From: Dentipellis sp. KUC8613
Lineage: Eukaryota; Basidiomycota; Agaricomycetes; Russulales; Hericiaceae
Direction of reading: 5' to 3'
NCBI GenBank assembly: GCA_002286715.1
Contig: NSJX01000036.1
Location: 118,282-182,281 of the forward strand
Length of the DNA stretch: 64,000 nt
Shown here piece after piece: positions 23,735-35,700 of the stretch (position 1 is its first letter; each line of letters opens with the position of its first letter). The notes below the pieces were generated by a model. That model worked only from the letters and a program-made list of their open reading frames with translations. It did no database searches and was not told the DNA's origin. Made by a program: the position numbers and the translations under genes.

Positions 23735-26700
23735 ATGTCGTCTTCCAAGCCTTTCGCAGTTCCTTCTCCCTTCCCTGCGCCTCAGGCCGTCAGCAGCACG
23801 ACTTTCACTCCCCCGCCTCTGGATGGCTCCGTCCTCGTCTCGGACATGTTTGCCCACCAGGCTAAACACAGTCCTGAGCACCCCTTGTTTGTCTTCCAGA
23901 ACGGCGCGCAAGGTTTGCGGACCATCCGTTACTCGGAGTCATACAAGGCGATCCAAAAGGCGTCGGCCATCGTACGCGGCCACTACCTGCGGGCCCTGCC
24001 CCAGTACACCGCGCAGGGTGGACTCCGCCCTGCTGACCAGCCGCCCACAGTCGGCATCCTTGCCTCTGCAGGTCAGATGACACTTTTTTTTCTGGAAGCA
24101 CAGTACTCATACATCATTATCTACACTACAGATACCGTCAGCTATGCTACCTTGATGGTGGGCATCATGCGCCTCGGGCTCGCCGTCTTCCCGATCTCGA
24201 CGCGCAACTCCCCCGCGGGTGTCGCGCACCTGCTCCGCCAGGCGCACGTGGTGCAGCTGTTCGTCAGCCCGGACCCGGCGATGCAGACCCTCGCGACGGA
24301 GACTCTTGCTCTGCTGCACCAGAGCGACGAGCCGCATCGGGTCGAGCTGCTGCCGATGCTGCAGTTCCAGGACGTGTATGACCGACCGGCGAGCGAGGAC
24401 GTGCGCGATGCGGACGATGTCAAGGTCGGGCCGCTGGAGCTGGACTCGACGACGTGCATCTTCCACTCGTCAGGTGATCCGTCGTCCCGGAAGATCATAT
24501 GCTCGGACATCAACTGATAGACTTTTCGTTTATCTGCGCAGGATCTACCTCCTTCCCGAAACCCATCAGAATTTCCAATCGCTCATTCCTCCAGTGGTCG
24601 ATCATCCCTTGTGAGTATCGTTCGTTTCTCCATACGTCACCATGCTAAACTTACGTGCGCAGGGTTCGGAGAGCTCGATATCAGCAGTGTCGTCTTCGGT
24701 GTCCAGCCGCTTCCGATGTTCCGTAAGTTGCACTTGACCATAGGTCACTTACTGTCCGGCAACAATAACCTCCGTCCTCGTTTCCAGATGCGCTGAGCTC
24801 CATCACCTTCCTGTGGACCGTCAGCACTGGTTGCATCGTCGGCTGCTACAAGCCGTCGTCCCCCCCGACCGTCCCGACGCCGGAGAACTATCTAGAGGCC
24901 ATCCACCAGAGCAAAAGCACGCTGCTGTTCTGCGCTCCTTCCTTCGTCGAGGTCGGCCAATTCTTTTGTATCCTCTCGCATCTTTTTGCTCACGCGGTTC
25001 ATCGCTAGGCGTGGGCCCAAGACCCTGAGAGTTTGGCCAGCCTGAAGGGGCTGAGCCACATTGTACGTCTTTTTCCCCTCGTGCATGTGCGTATGCCGCT
25101 CATGCTCTATTCAAGGTCTACGGAGGCGGCCCCCTGAGCAAGCAAGCCGGCGACCAGATCGCCAAGATGGGCATCGCCGTTTTCCCCATGTACGGCGCGT
25201 AAGTCCCCTTTCACTCCTCTCGACTCCTTCATGACCTAACTTCTGTTCCAAAGAACGGAATGCGGGAGCTTCAGCATGTTCCTTCCGGCGGGCGTTCCCG
25301 CCGTCGACGAGTGGCAGTTCTTCAAGCTGAACCCCGAGCTCGAGGTCGAGATGCTCCCGCAGGAGGAGGCGGACGACATCTTCGAGATGACTGCTGTCGT
25401 GCGTCTACTCTCCCCCGGCTTCTACGTCTTTCTGAGAATTTCGTTCTTCTCGCCTCTGTTCTTGATATTTGTAGGAGGGCACGTACCTCATGCCCAACGC
25501 GTTCAACGCGACATCGAAGGACGGCCGCAGGGCGTACCGGACGAACGATCTGCTGCAGAGGCACCCCCGTGACCCGACGCGCTGGCGGGTTATCGGGCGG
25601 GCGGACGATCAGATCATGCTGTCCACTGGCGAAAAGGTATGTCCACAATCTACTCTACACTCGAGCCTTTACTGAAGTCGACACAGACGAACCCTGGCCC
25701 GCTTGGTAAGGCATTTCGACGGTCCCATGGGCTTTGGTGTACTAGTTGCTGACGTGGTTGTTGAATTGCAGAGAACATCCTTGTGGGCGATCGCTACGTG
25801 AAGTGCGCGGTCATGTTCGGCCGCGGGCGGCTGCAGAACGGCGTGATCGTCGAGCCGTGGCCCGAGTACGCTTTCGACCCGACCGACGAGCGCAAGCTGG
25901 TCGAGTTCCGGAACGCGATCTGGTGCGTATCTTCGGCCATGCCTCTTGGGGCAAAGACTAATTTCATATCATTGACTATGACAGGCCGACGGTGGAGAAG
26001 ATGAACGAGTTCGCGCCTGCGCATTCGAGGCTGTTCAAGGAGGTAAGCTTTCCTTTTCACATATACTTCCCGGTACATGACTAACGCTACGCCTCTGTGA
26101 ATGCACCAGATGATCCTCGTTGCGAGCCCCAACAAGCCGTTCGAGTACACGCCCAAAGGTTCTGCCAAGCGCCGCGTCATCTTGAACTTATACGATGAGG
26201 AGATCAAGGCCGTCTACGCAGCCGTCGAGGATTCGTCCCAGGCCGGGCTCACGCCGCCCTCGGATTGGACGCACGACGCGACGCTTCTGTTCGTCGCGGC
26301 TGTCGTGCGGCAGGTGATGGAGCGCGAGCTCAAGGCAGACGACGATCTGTTCCAAAATGGATGCGACAGGTTCGTGGGCTAGCTATCCTGGCATTGATTC
26401 AAGTTTTCTGATCATGTTGTGTTATCAGTCTGCAAGCGACCTGGATCCGCAACACGCTCGTGCGTGCCCTGCGCGAGTCGAAGGCCTCCAGCAAGACGCT
26501 CCCGAACAGCGTCGTCTACAACAACCCCACCATCGCCCTGCTCGCCAAGTTCATCCACGGCCTTTTCTCTACCAACGGCGCGCAAACCGCTGACGAGGTC
26601 AAGGAGGCGAAGGTCAAGGAGATGACGGACATGCTTGCGAAATACACGTCCGACTTCCCCGTGCACAAGCCTGTGCCCGGCGTGCGCGATGCGCCGCTGG

Positions 26701-28092
26701 ACGAGGTCGTGCTCCTCACGGGCAGCACGGGCCGTCTGGGCTGTCATATCCTCTCGCAGCTCCTCTCGCGCCCGTCCGTGAAGAAGGTGTATGGGATCAA
26801 CCGCGGCTCGAGCGCTCCCGGGGACTTGGCCAAGAGGCAGAAAGATGCGTTCACCAAGTGGAAGTTGAACGGCGGATTGTTGGCTGATGCGGTCCGTGCT
26901 GGACGGGTGGTCCTTCTGGAGGCCGATCTGGCGAAGGAAAGCTTCGGGCTTCCGACCGACGTTTATGAGGAGGTGCGTGTCTTCTCACCCTCCGCTCCTT
27001 GACGGCGTAATCGACCCTTACGGTCATTACAGATGAAGAACACCATCACTGGCATCCTCCATAACGGTATGTGACATCTCATAAGGCCTTCGCCCTTTCG
27101 AAACTGACGCGTGTGCTCTCCTGCAGCCTGGCTCGTCAACTTCAATGTTTCCCTGGCTTCCTTCGAGCCCCTCGTCGCCGGCATCCGCCACCTCGTCGAC
27201 CTCTCGCTCACTTCCCCACGCCCGACGGCGCCGCCCATCATCTTCACCAGCTCTATCTCCGTCCTTCTCAGTACGTCCGTTTGTCCCAAGTCCTTCTCTA
27301 TCTCCTAATCCCCGCCTCTAGACTCTCCTCCCGGCCCTGCACCCGAAGTGCCCGTTTCCTCCCCCTACACAGCCATCGGGATGGGCTACGCTGAGTCAAA
27401 GTGGGTGGCCGAGTCCATCCTCCTCCGTGCACCCCTTCGCAGCACCGTCGTGCGCGTCGGCCAGATGTGCGGTGACTCGCAGGAGGGCGGGTGGACGGAG
27501 AAGGAGTGGCTGCCCGTGCTCGTGCGCGGCTCGCAGGCGCTCGGCGCGCTTCCCCAGCGAGACGAGGTGCGCCCTTTCCCTTTCCCAATCCACTCACGAT
27601 CGAGTCACTTACTCACCGAATGACTTCCAGGAGCTCTCATGGATCCCCGTCGACGGCGCTGCGTCCGTGCTCCTCGACTTCCTCACGGCTACCGAGCACG
27701 AGCCCGTGCTGCACCTCGTACACCCGACGCCCGTCGCCTGGGGCACCGTCGTGTCGCACTTCTCCAAGGAGCTCGAGCTCCCGCTCGTCTCCGCGGAGGA
27801 GTGGCTCGCGCGCCTGAGCGCGGCGGACGCGAAGGACGCGGACGCGGCCAAGGCGAACCCCGCCGTGCGCCTGCTCGACTTCTTCACGAACGCGTGGAGC
27901 GCGCAGGCTGCCGCGCCGACCGTGCTCAGCACGGACCGCGCGGAGCGCGTGTCGCCTGCGCTGCGCGGGGTCGCGCGCAAGCCGCTCGGCGAGAGCGATG
28001 TGCGTGCGTGGGTGCGCTTCTGGCGCGATGGTGGCTTTTTGAAGGGGCTGCATGATCTGGTGGCGGATTCTGGGGTCAGCGCCGAGGTGTAG
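23735..28092 (+). CDS. Adenylate-forming reductase (adenylation-thiolation-reductase, NRPS-like)
   Basis: A multi-exon gene for roughly 1,050 residues with three domains in order. First is an adenylation domain: GSTSFPKPIRIS (A3) formed across an intron at about 24471-24542, YGATECGSF (A5), YRTNDLLQRH, and GRADDQIMLSTGEK (A8). Second is a carrier domain with the phosphopantetheine Ser in CDSLQA, also formed across an intron near 26366-26430. Third is a thioester reductase domain of the short-chain dehydrogenase type, with the NADPH loop LTGSTGRLG at about 26716 and a catalytic YAESK at about 27388. Such enzymes activate a carboxylic acid as adenylate, load it on the carrier arm and release it as aldehyde or alcohol. 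In fungi they reduce aryl acids or amino-adipate-like acids; the substrate here is not predictable by eye. It is not the lysine enzyme Lys2, which is larger with an additional N-terminal part. The P450 and terpene synthase 4-8 kb away make a shared metabolic role possible. Confidence 0.9.
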
Positions 28093-28387
28093 ATTAGGTG
28101 TTAGAAGTAAGTGCTACAGCTACGACGTATGGACAATCCCCAGATAGAGATAGACAGATAGAATAGAGGGGACGAGCATCTAGATCGAATACATGTTTTC
28201 ATTTCGTTTCTTCTCTACATCCTCCTTCCTACATCAATAACTACATGGTAAGCAGTAGAATACAACCCAACCCAACCCAGCCCAACCTCCCAGCCCGCTA
28301 CCCGAGTCAAGTCAAAAACGATACATGCGGGGTATCAGATATCCAATCCGACACGAGCCAACCCAATCAGCCATCACTTTCGTAAGT
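28093..28387. other. 3' flanks of convergent genes, with a CCCAA-rich tract
   Basis: Between the reductase stop and the ATG7 stop. It includes the CCCAA-like tract described separately. Confidence 0.5.
28264..28300. repeat. imperfect CCCAA/CCCAG tandem tract
   Basis: About five copies of a CCCAA-like pentamer in the intergenic space. It is not the canonical fungal telomere unit (CCCTAA), so it is best read as a simple-sequence tract. Confidence 0.5.
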
Positions 28388-31300
28388 TTAAAAATCATCA
28401 TCCGCGCCCTCGCCCTCCTCGTCCCACTCGACCGCCTCGAGCGCCGCCTGGCCCTCCTCATGAAGCTTATCGAGCCCAGACAGCTTCTCGAGGTACCCGG
28501 GCTCATTGAAGGCTTTCAGAAGCATGTCGAAGCCCTGCTTTTCGTACGCTTGCAGGACCTGGCAGCATCCCCATATATCAATTTCCTTCTTAGAGGGCGG
28601 ATGAGTGGATGAGACGACGCACCGTCTCGCCACAGCCCGTGCATGCCGAAAATGCCGCGCCCACGATGGGCATGTTGCGGAACTGCGCGAGGAACCCGCG
28701 CAGTTGGTGTGGGACGGGGCCGAGCACGCCCGCGAGCCCTTCGTCGTTCTCGGGCTGGTCTTTCTGCGTCGGCGGGGGTGCGGGGGCGTGTAGGCTGTGA
28801 ATATGCACACGAGTGTTATGATCAGCGGGGTGGGAAGGTGGGGGGGAAGCAGGAAGGCGTACCCGAGGGGGTGCTGCAGGAGCGCGACGAGCAGCTCGAC
28901 GGCGGTAGAGGCTGCGATGGAGGCGAGGCCGGGGCGCGTGACGGTGCACATTTGGTCGAGGGTGCGGTCGGTCAGACTCTGCGGTACCATACGCGTGAGC
29001 TCAGTGAGCGCGGGGAGGAGGAGGAAGTAGAACGTGGACGAACGTCGGCAGGGGCAACGATGTCGTTGCAGTAGTAGCACCCAAGGCGCTTCCCGTCCGC
29101 CTCAGGCGTGCGCGCACCGTGTCGCATGACGAGGAACGTATCGAATCCAAGGGCAGCGTTCATCACGATCTACATTCCCACCAGCCTTATCAGTTCACCT
29201 CTGTGCAAAGTAAAAGAAGGCGGCAAACGCACCTTGCCCTTCGCCGCGCCGAGCACCGTCGGCAGCCACCGGCTCTCGCGCGAGTCCATGAGGAGGAACA
29301 CGGCGTCGTGCGCGTCGAAGAGCGCCTCGAGCTTCGCGACGTCCGCTTTGGTCTGCTCGATTTGGGCAGGCGGGATCGGGTGGCCGGGCATGGGGATCGA
29401 GAGCGAGTGGCCGGTTGCGTTCTGCGCACGAACAAAAGTCGGCGCGTGCATTTGAAAGAAAAAAATAGCAGCGGCAATGAGGAAATGTGGGCAGGAGTGG
29501 GAGAAGGAGACGTACCACGCCCGGGAAGATCTTCTTCAGCCGGTCAGCGGCGCATTGGGCTTTGGGCTTGCCACCCTCAAGGCAGTCTTCGAACTCGAAC
29601 AGCGGTTGGCGGACGGGGTTGGAGAAGGAGACGCGTGCGGAGTCGACGAGCGTGATCGTGCGGATGCCCCAGCCCTATGAGCGGCCATATACGAAAAATG
29701 TGAATACATGCAGGCAGAGGGCGAGTATATGCGTTCGAGAAGTGAGTATATGCGCAAAATTCGTAAGCAACAATGCGCCAAATCATGAATGAGGGAGGAA
29801 GAACGGGCGCACCATGAGCGTGCGCGCGACGTAACACCCAAGCGTGCCCGCGCCAAGCAAGAGACACCTCGTCTGCGCGATCTTCTCCAGGTCCAGCGCG
29901 GGCAGAATCCGCCAGCGCATCAGCTTCAAGTTCAGATCCACCGCCTGGTCCGCGAGCCTGTATCCCATTCAGCCCTTTCCCCCTCCAAAAGAAAAAAAAA
30001 GAAGAAAAAGAAAATATAATGGAAAAGGACAAGACTTGACACGCACCGCGCCGGATCCATCATCGGCGCCAAATCCGCGACGCGCGCGCCGAGCTTGCCC
30101 TGCGGATTCTTCTCCCAGCCGACCGCGCCGGGGCGGCCGTCCTTCTGCCCGCCGCTGAGCACGCCGAAGCGGCTGCGCCAGCCGCCCGCGCTGCGCTCGG
30201 TGTCGCGGAAGCAGAGGATGCGGAGCGTGTCGGTGGCGGGCGCGGGGAGCGTCGCGCGCAGGTACGCGAGGAGGTTGCGGAGGGGCCAGCCGGGTGCTTG
30301 CGGGTCCGGGGAGGGGTCGAGGAAGGCGAATGTGCGCTGGGAGTGAAGGGAGAGGTTGTGGTTGGGAGGTGGGGAGGTGGGGAGGTAGGGAGGGGGAACG
30401 TACGGAGGAGGCGGGCACATTTGCGAAGAAGGTGCTGTATTCTTCGACGGGGGCGAGCTCGACGGTCTCGCCGGCTGGTCGGATGAGGAAGAAGGCGCAC
30501 GGAGAGGCGGCGAATTGGTCGTGCAGAGCAGATAGCTGTATTTTCTTTTCTGTCAATAAATTGCACGTTTTGGGACGGGGGAAGGATGCAGGGGTAGATG
30601 GATGGGCTGGGTCCAAGAATTTATGCAGAATGACGCGGTCATATACGCCCTCGCTGGACGCAGTCGAAGGCGTTCCGCGCCCCGTCTATCAGGATGACCG
30701 GGTTCGAGACCTGGCGTTACCGCAACGTCCTCAAACATCGGTGCAGAAGTTCGGTTGCCACCTTTTCAGCGGCCGAAGATTATGCCCGACCGACAACGCA
30801 CGGAAGGGAAATAGAGTCACGCGAGAAATAGAGCAAGGAAATGCGTATTGGAGAAACGGGAGAGCAACAGCCTACCTGCGTTTCGCTGAACGCCTCTGAG
30901 GCGCTTTTCCATTCGTCCGCGATCTCCCATAGAGGTTGCGACACGAGCGCGGGGAACGCGAACCAGTAGTAATACTTGTATTTCTTGAGATCGGCATATG
31001 TGATCAGGAGGAAGCGCGTCAACGCGGCCGTGTCCTTCTTCACGGTGATGTCTTCCCAGATCTAATCCAAGTTCACAGACACAGAACAGACCAGAGGCAT
31101 AAGACGCGTACCTCATCCGCAAGCTGATTGAACAGCGCACGTTTATCGGCATTCTTGAAGTCCTCGATCGTGTTGAAGTTCTTCAGCACGCCGGTAGCCT
31201 TGACGGACTGCGGCGGCGCCCTTGATTACAGATCCATGTATTACTAACACAACGTACATTCAACGATACTAGGAGATGCATACGTGTGATCCTTATCGAA

Positions 31301-31507
31301 TCCCTCGCCTCCGACAGAGAAGTTACACCCCAACGCGACTTCCGCGCCCGTGTTACGATCCTTGATCGTCCGGCCCGCGGTGTAGGACGCGGTGAGCGGG
31401 ACACTCGCGTCGGAGAGCCGCAGCACTTCGAGTTTGAGACGCGTTAGCTCGTGCCAGAGTGTTGGCTGTACTAGAGAGGAGAATTGCGCGAACTGGACGG
31501 TTGGCAT
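28388..31507 (-). CDS. ATG7: Autophagy E1-like activating enzyme Atg7
   Basis: Atg7 activates the ubiquitin-like proteins Atg8 and Atg12 with ATP and passes them to Atg3 and Atg10. The N terminus starts [18 protein letters not shown] at 31507, followed in later exons by [14 protein letters not shown] and [12 protein letters not shown], all Atg7 hallmarks. The adenylation domain holds the nucleotide loop [14 protein letters not shown] near 29848-29885, [11 protein letters not shown], and [11 protein letters not shown]. The catalytic Cys that forms the thioester is in [11 protein letters not shown] at about 28936-28970. The C-terminal tail with [10 protein letters not shown] and [16 protein letters not shown] ends in acidic residues (ADDDF). 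Introns are many and short, except one of 340 bp (30536-30875). It is transcribed towards the reductase gene. Housekeeping function is certain from sequence; exact junctions in the middle were read by eye. Confidence 0.95.
30364..30396 (+). repeat. G-run repeat within an ATG7 intron (potential G-quadruplex)
   Basis: Runs of GGG/GGGG separated by AGGT-type spacers repeat four or more times and fit the G3N1-7 quadruplex pattern on the + strand. They take up most of the short intron between exons coding FANVPASS and RTFAFLDPS. The ATG7 pre-mRNA would carry the C-rich version. Confidence 0.55.
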
Positions 31508-32765
31508 GGTGGTGGTAAGGAAGAGAGACGGCTGAGGCAAAGGGCATTAACAAGACGCGAGGATAAGGCTCGGCCGTTGCCGAGATTAAGAGGGTTGGCG
31601 CAGCGCGCCTTTCTCAGCCTCTTGCGTACCTCTACTTGTATCTACGGGGTAAAAGGATGACATAGCCGTATGGTTCTCTTTGTAACGCCATGGCTTACTG
31701 ATGCAATGACTCGGAGGGTCGAAACGCAGCCGGTTCAACAGCTAGATTTGTAGGAGCACCTAACCTTTACCTGGGGTTATCAAGCCTGAACAAGGATCGA
31801 TCAGGGTTCACATACATCCTTCGTTCGGTGCGTCAATGTCGCGAGACGATTCTCTGCGGTATTATAATGTAGAGTAACTCAAAGGCCACTATCTCTCTGT
31901 CCAAGGCGTTGAATTTTCTGTAAACGCGCGAGCGATTCGATAGTATCGTAGGACATCGTGACGTCACTTCATCTGTATTCAGGAAACACGACGAGCAGAT
32001 CGTGTTTTTCTTGTCCTTGTATTAGCTCGAGAAGAAGATCTCTCATCCTTTCCATTACAACACACGTCCATGTGTGGTCTTGTAACTCTAGAGCCTCCTG
32101 CCCTGAACTGTTTTCCCCAGTAGCTGTCACATCGTGTCAGCAGCTAGGGCGGCGTGGGTGCTCTGCCTTACCTCGTGTATCAACGATTACTTTAATGTGC
32201 GCACGATTGTCATGCTGGATGAATTTTATATTGGAAAAACTAGGTATGTACCCCATTTTGAATTTGCACTTGTCTGCGTTGCGTTGAAGCACAGCGCTCC
32301 CTGGGTCTTTGAAGTAGCACCTAACCTCCTAGTGGGGTTAATCGCACAAAGCAAGCCGGCGGCACCAATTTCATTTTGTCTCCGCGGATGGTGTCCAAGA
32401 ATGGCATGGGCGGATACGCACCCCCCACAGCCGTAACCGCCGCTGCGCCACCATTCCTCCGTCTCCCTCAGCGTACGACATCCTACGAACTCTGCTTTGC
32501 TCCCTCGTAGCGGCCGCCTCGCGCTAGGAACATCAAAATGCCGTAAAATCCCACGTGATCGTGTCGGGGGAGTGATGGGACGCGCAGCGAGGCGCGTTGT
32601 TGTGTCGTGTTTTGACATAGTTCATGTCGCGCTAAGCGAAATTGATGCCTCAGGCTTCCCGTCCTCCCACTCTAATTACCCCCTCCCCCTTCCTCTTTCC
32701 TCGCTCTGTTCCGTTTCGCTTTCGCCCTGTAACACTAATAGTACTCACAGACTGACGCACGCAAA
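31508..32765. other. divergent upstream region of ATG7 (-) and Ser/Thr kinase (+)
   Basis: No gene seen in 1.26 kb. The last 100 bases before 32766 are strongly C/T-rich on the + strand, a typical core promoter and leader composition. Confidence 0.4.
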
Positions 32766-35700
32766 ATGTCTCAGTCACCGCTCGCACCCCCGCAGGATGC
32801 GACGGACATCTTCTCGCTCTCGGACCAGGTGTTGGCGGATAGGCTGCAGTTTATCAAGGAGGTGCGTCTTTGTTCCTCGTGCTTTGAATGTTTTCCATGC
32901 ATGCTTTGTGCAGGCTGTCCAGCCAGCCGCGCTGTGTCTTCCTGATTCGCTGGCACCTCAAGTGCTGGCGCACGCGTTACAATGTACTGACAGCGCGACT
33001 TTGTAGATTGGCTTTGGCAACTGGGGCAGCGTCTGGCTCTGCCATCCCAAGTCTGCGCGCACAAAGCTGCCCCAAGAAGACATCAAAGTCGCCGTCAAGC
33101 TCGTGCACCGCTCCAAGACCACCACGACTGCCGCACGCGTGCGCTCGCTGTACGTCGCGCTACTATCTCTCTTATGTATGACATAGAGTCCTGACGTCGT
33201 CCGCGCAGATGGAATGAAATGAAAGTTGTGCGGGCGTTTAAGGACGACCCGCACCCTAGCATCGTGCCGTTTCATTCATTCATCATCACGCCCTCGTACG
33301 CCTTGATCACGATGTACGTCTACCCAAGCTCCCCTCTGCCTCGTTACCGTAGCTCACAGCGTCACTTCGGAATAGGGATTACCTTCCTGACCTTATTCCA
33401 GTCGAAGTGCCAGAGCCGAAAGCGAAGGAATGGTTCCGCTCGCTCTTGTCGGGTGTCCAATTCCTGCACCGACGCGGCGTCGTACATAACGACATCAAGT
33501 ACGTCGCTCGTATTTGTCTAGTCTTCCAATCGTTTGTGACGGTGATACAGGCCCGCAAATATCCTCCTCTCACGCGACCGCGTACCAGTACTCGTCGACT
33601 TCGGATTTGCCGAGAAGTACGAGATGAAGGGGTCCAAGGCGTTCCATAGCAACCTGACCTATGGTACCCCTGAGGTGAATACTCGTAACTATATCCCCTT
33701 CCGGAAGCTAATGTGACGTGGTCTCGCTAGTACCTGTCCCCCGAACGCGCTCGCGGACAACCACACGATACACGCAAGTCGGACGTGTGGTCACTCGGCG
33801 TCACGTTCTTCGAGATACTGGTCGGCCGGACACCGTTCGAGTACGAGGAAGGCGAACAGTTCACCACGAAGGCCGACTTGGAGAAGTACTGGGCAAGAAC
33901 AGTAAGTCTCTCTATGTAACGTTTGGCTGGCGGATGTTTGCTGACGCATGTAAAGGTGCGCGGTAAATGGGTCGGCAGCTACAAAATGTCCAAAGGCGCA
34001 GAGCGCCTCTTGCGGCGCATGATCCAGCCGAACGCCGACCTGCGCTGTATCGCAGCCGACGCAATGGCAGATCCCTACTGGGACGCCTCCGCATCATCCT
34101 CACACCGTACGTCCCCCACTCCCCCACACACACATTTCCCACCTCACAAAACTACCCAGGCAAATCCGCGAGCCTCTCCTTCGCCTCTCCCCTGCCCTTC
34201 ACGCCGTCTTCCTCGACCGCGAACCTCTCCTCGACGCTCTCGGCGGCCTCGAGCTCGAAGCCGAAGGACCGCGAGGGCTCGAAGCTCATCGACATCATCT
34301 CGCCGTGGTCGACGCGCCGGCTCAGCAAAGACGCCCTGCGCGAGCGCAGGACGCACAAGCCGTCCAAGTCGAACGTCGACAAGGAGAACGTCGCCGTCTT
34401 CACCAAGGCCAAGAACAATAAGGAAAACGCGAAAGAGAGCGCGAAGGAGAATGCGAAGGAGACGCCCGTGAAGGGCCACGCGCGCGCACAGTCCCAGCCA
34501 CGCGTGCTCTCGCCCGAAGGTCAGTCCGCCCGCGTGACCTGTCACTCTGTGCACGTGCTGACTCCTCGCTATCACGTGTAGGCTCCTTCACCGCAAACGC
34601 GAGCGCGAAGAAGCGCCCGCCGCTGTTCACGGCGGCGCTCGCGCCCATCCGCGGCTCGCCGCCCGTCACGCCGAGCAGCGCAGGGCGGAGCGCACACCTC
34701 GCGTCTGCCGACCGTGACCGGGAGAATAACAGGGACAGGGACAAGGACAAGGACAAGGACAAGGAGAACCAGAGGGCCATCCGCCGCTCGCCGAGCGCGC
34801 GCAAGCCGCTGCCGCCTGTGCCCGCGGCCAGTGCGCTCGGACACGCGCCGCGCGTGCCGTCGAAGGATATCGCGGTGCGGCGCGGCGCGGGCGGGCAGGC
34901 GGTGCTGGGCGATATGACGGGGCGCGCGCGCAACGTGGAGACGGGGCTGGGGCGGGTGCGCGAGGGGAGGGGGGCGCGGAAGGAGGGGGAGAAGGAGAAG
35001 GAGAAAGAGAAGGTGGATGGGAAGGAGAAGAGGGAGGCGAAGAAGGAGGCGGGGAGGAAGCAGAGGACGGATGATGAGCGCGGGATGGGGAGTGTGCGGG
35101 ATCGCATGAGGGAGTGGGAGAGGGAGCGCGAGCGATTGAGGGAGATGGCGTCTATGGAGGAACAGGAGCCGGAGGGGGCGGAGAAGGAGGAGCCCGAGGA
35201 GGTGCGCGAGGAGAAGGTCGAGGAGCCGGTGGTGGAGGTCGTGGAGAACAAGGAAGATCTGAAGGTGGAAGTGGCGCGTAGAGCGGCGGAGGAGGAGGAG
35301 CGCGAGCGCCAGAGGTATAGGCGCAGCGAGGAGCGCCTGCGTGAGCGCGAGCGCGAAAGAGAGCGAGAACGCGGTAGGCCGCTCAAGACCGTGAATGCGG
35401 TGCAGGTTTTGGAAACACCTGTGGTGGGCGTGCCCGCTACGCCGATATCTCCCGGTACGTGTACTTCCACCGCCTTTGTCTCTTGCTTCTTCCTTCACAC
35501 TACACTTCTTCGGCCGCTTCTTTGTTTTTGCCGTACCTTACTTTTCAGTTCGTGTTCTAATCCCCTTTTTTGTGTTCCTTCGATCTAGATATGCGCTCGC
35601 CGTCGCTTTGGGGCGACTCTTTCCCCCGCTCGGTTTCTGGAAACGAGTCGGGCTTGAGCATCCTCAGGCAGAGTCTCAAGATGTCCATAGGTGCGTTCCC

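Noticed and set aside
24107..24513. two minus-strand frames opposite the reductase
   Set aside because: Shadows of the adenylation domain exon, whose protein has clear motifs on the + strand.
27609..28053. several long frames on both strands near the end of the reductase
   Set aside because: Only the frame ending at 28092 continues the reductase domain; the rest are products of very high GC.
28264..28300. interstitial telomere repeat
   Set aside because: The unit is CCCAA/CCCAG rather than the fungal CCCTAA, and only about five imperfect copies exist.
30640..30728. possible complete tRNA gene on the + strand
   Set aside because: T arm and B box fit, but no matching 5' acceptor strand, D arm or anticodon arm could be found; kept only as a finding about the intron.
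34400..35470. 356-residue Ser/Arg-rich frame on the minus strand
   Set aside because: Antisense of the Glu/Lys/Arg-rich kinase segment; the SRSRSR pattern comes from GAG/CGC codons read backwards.
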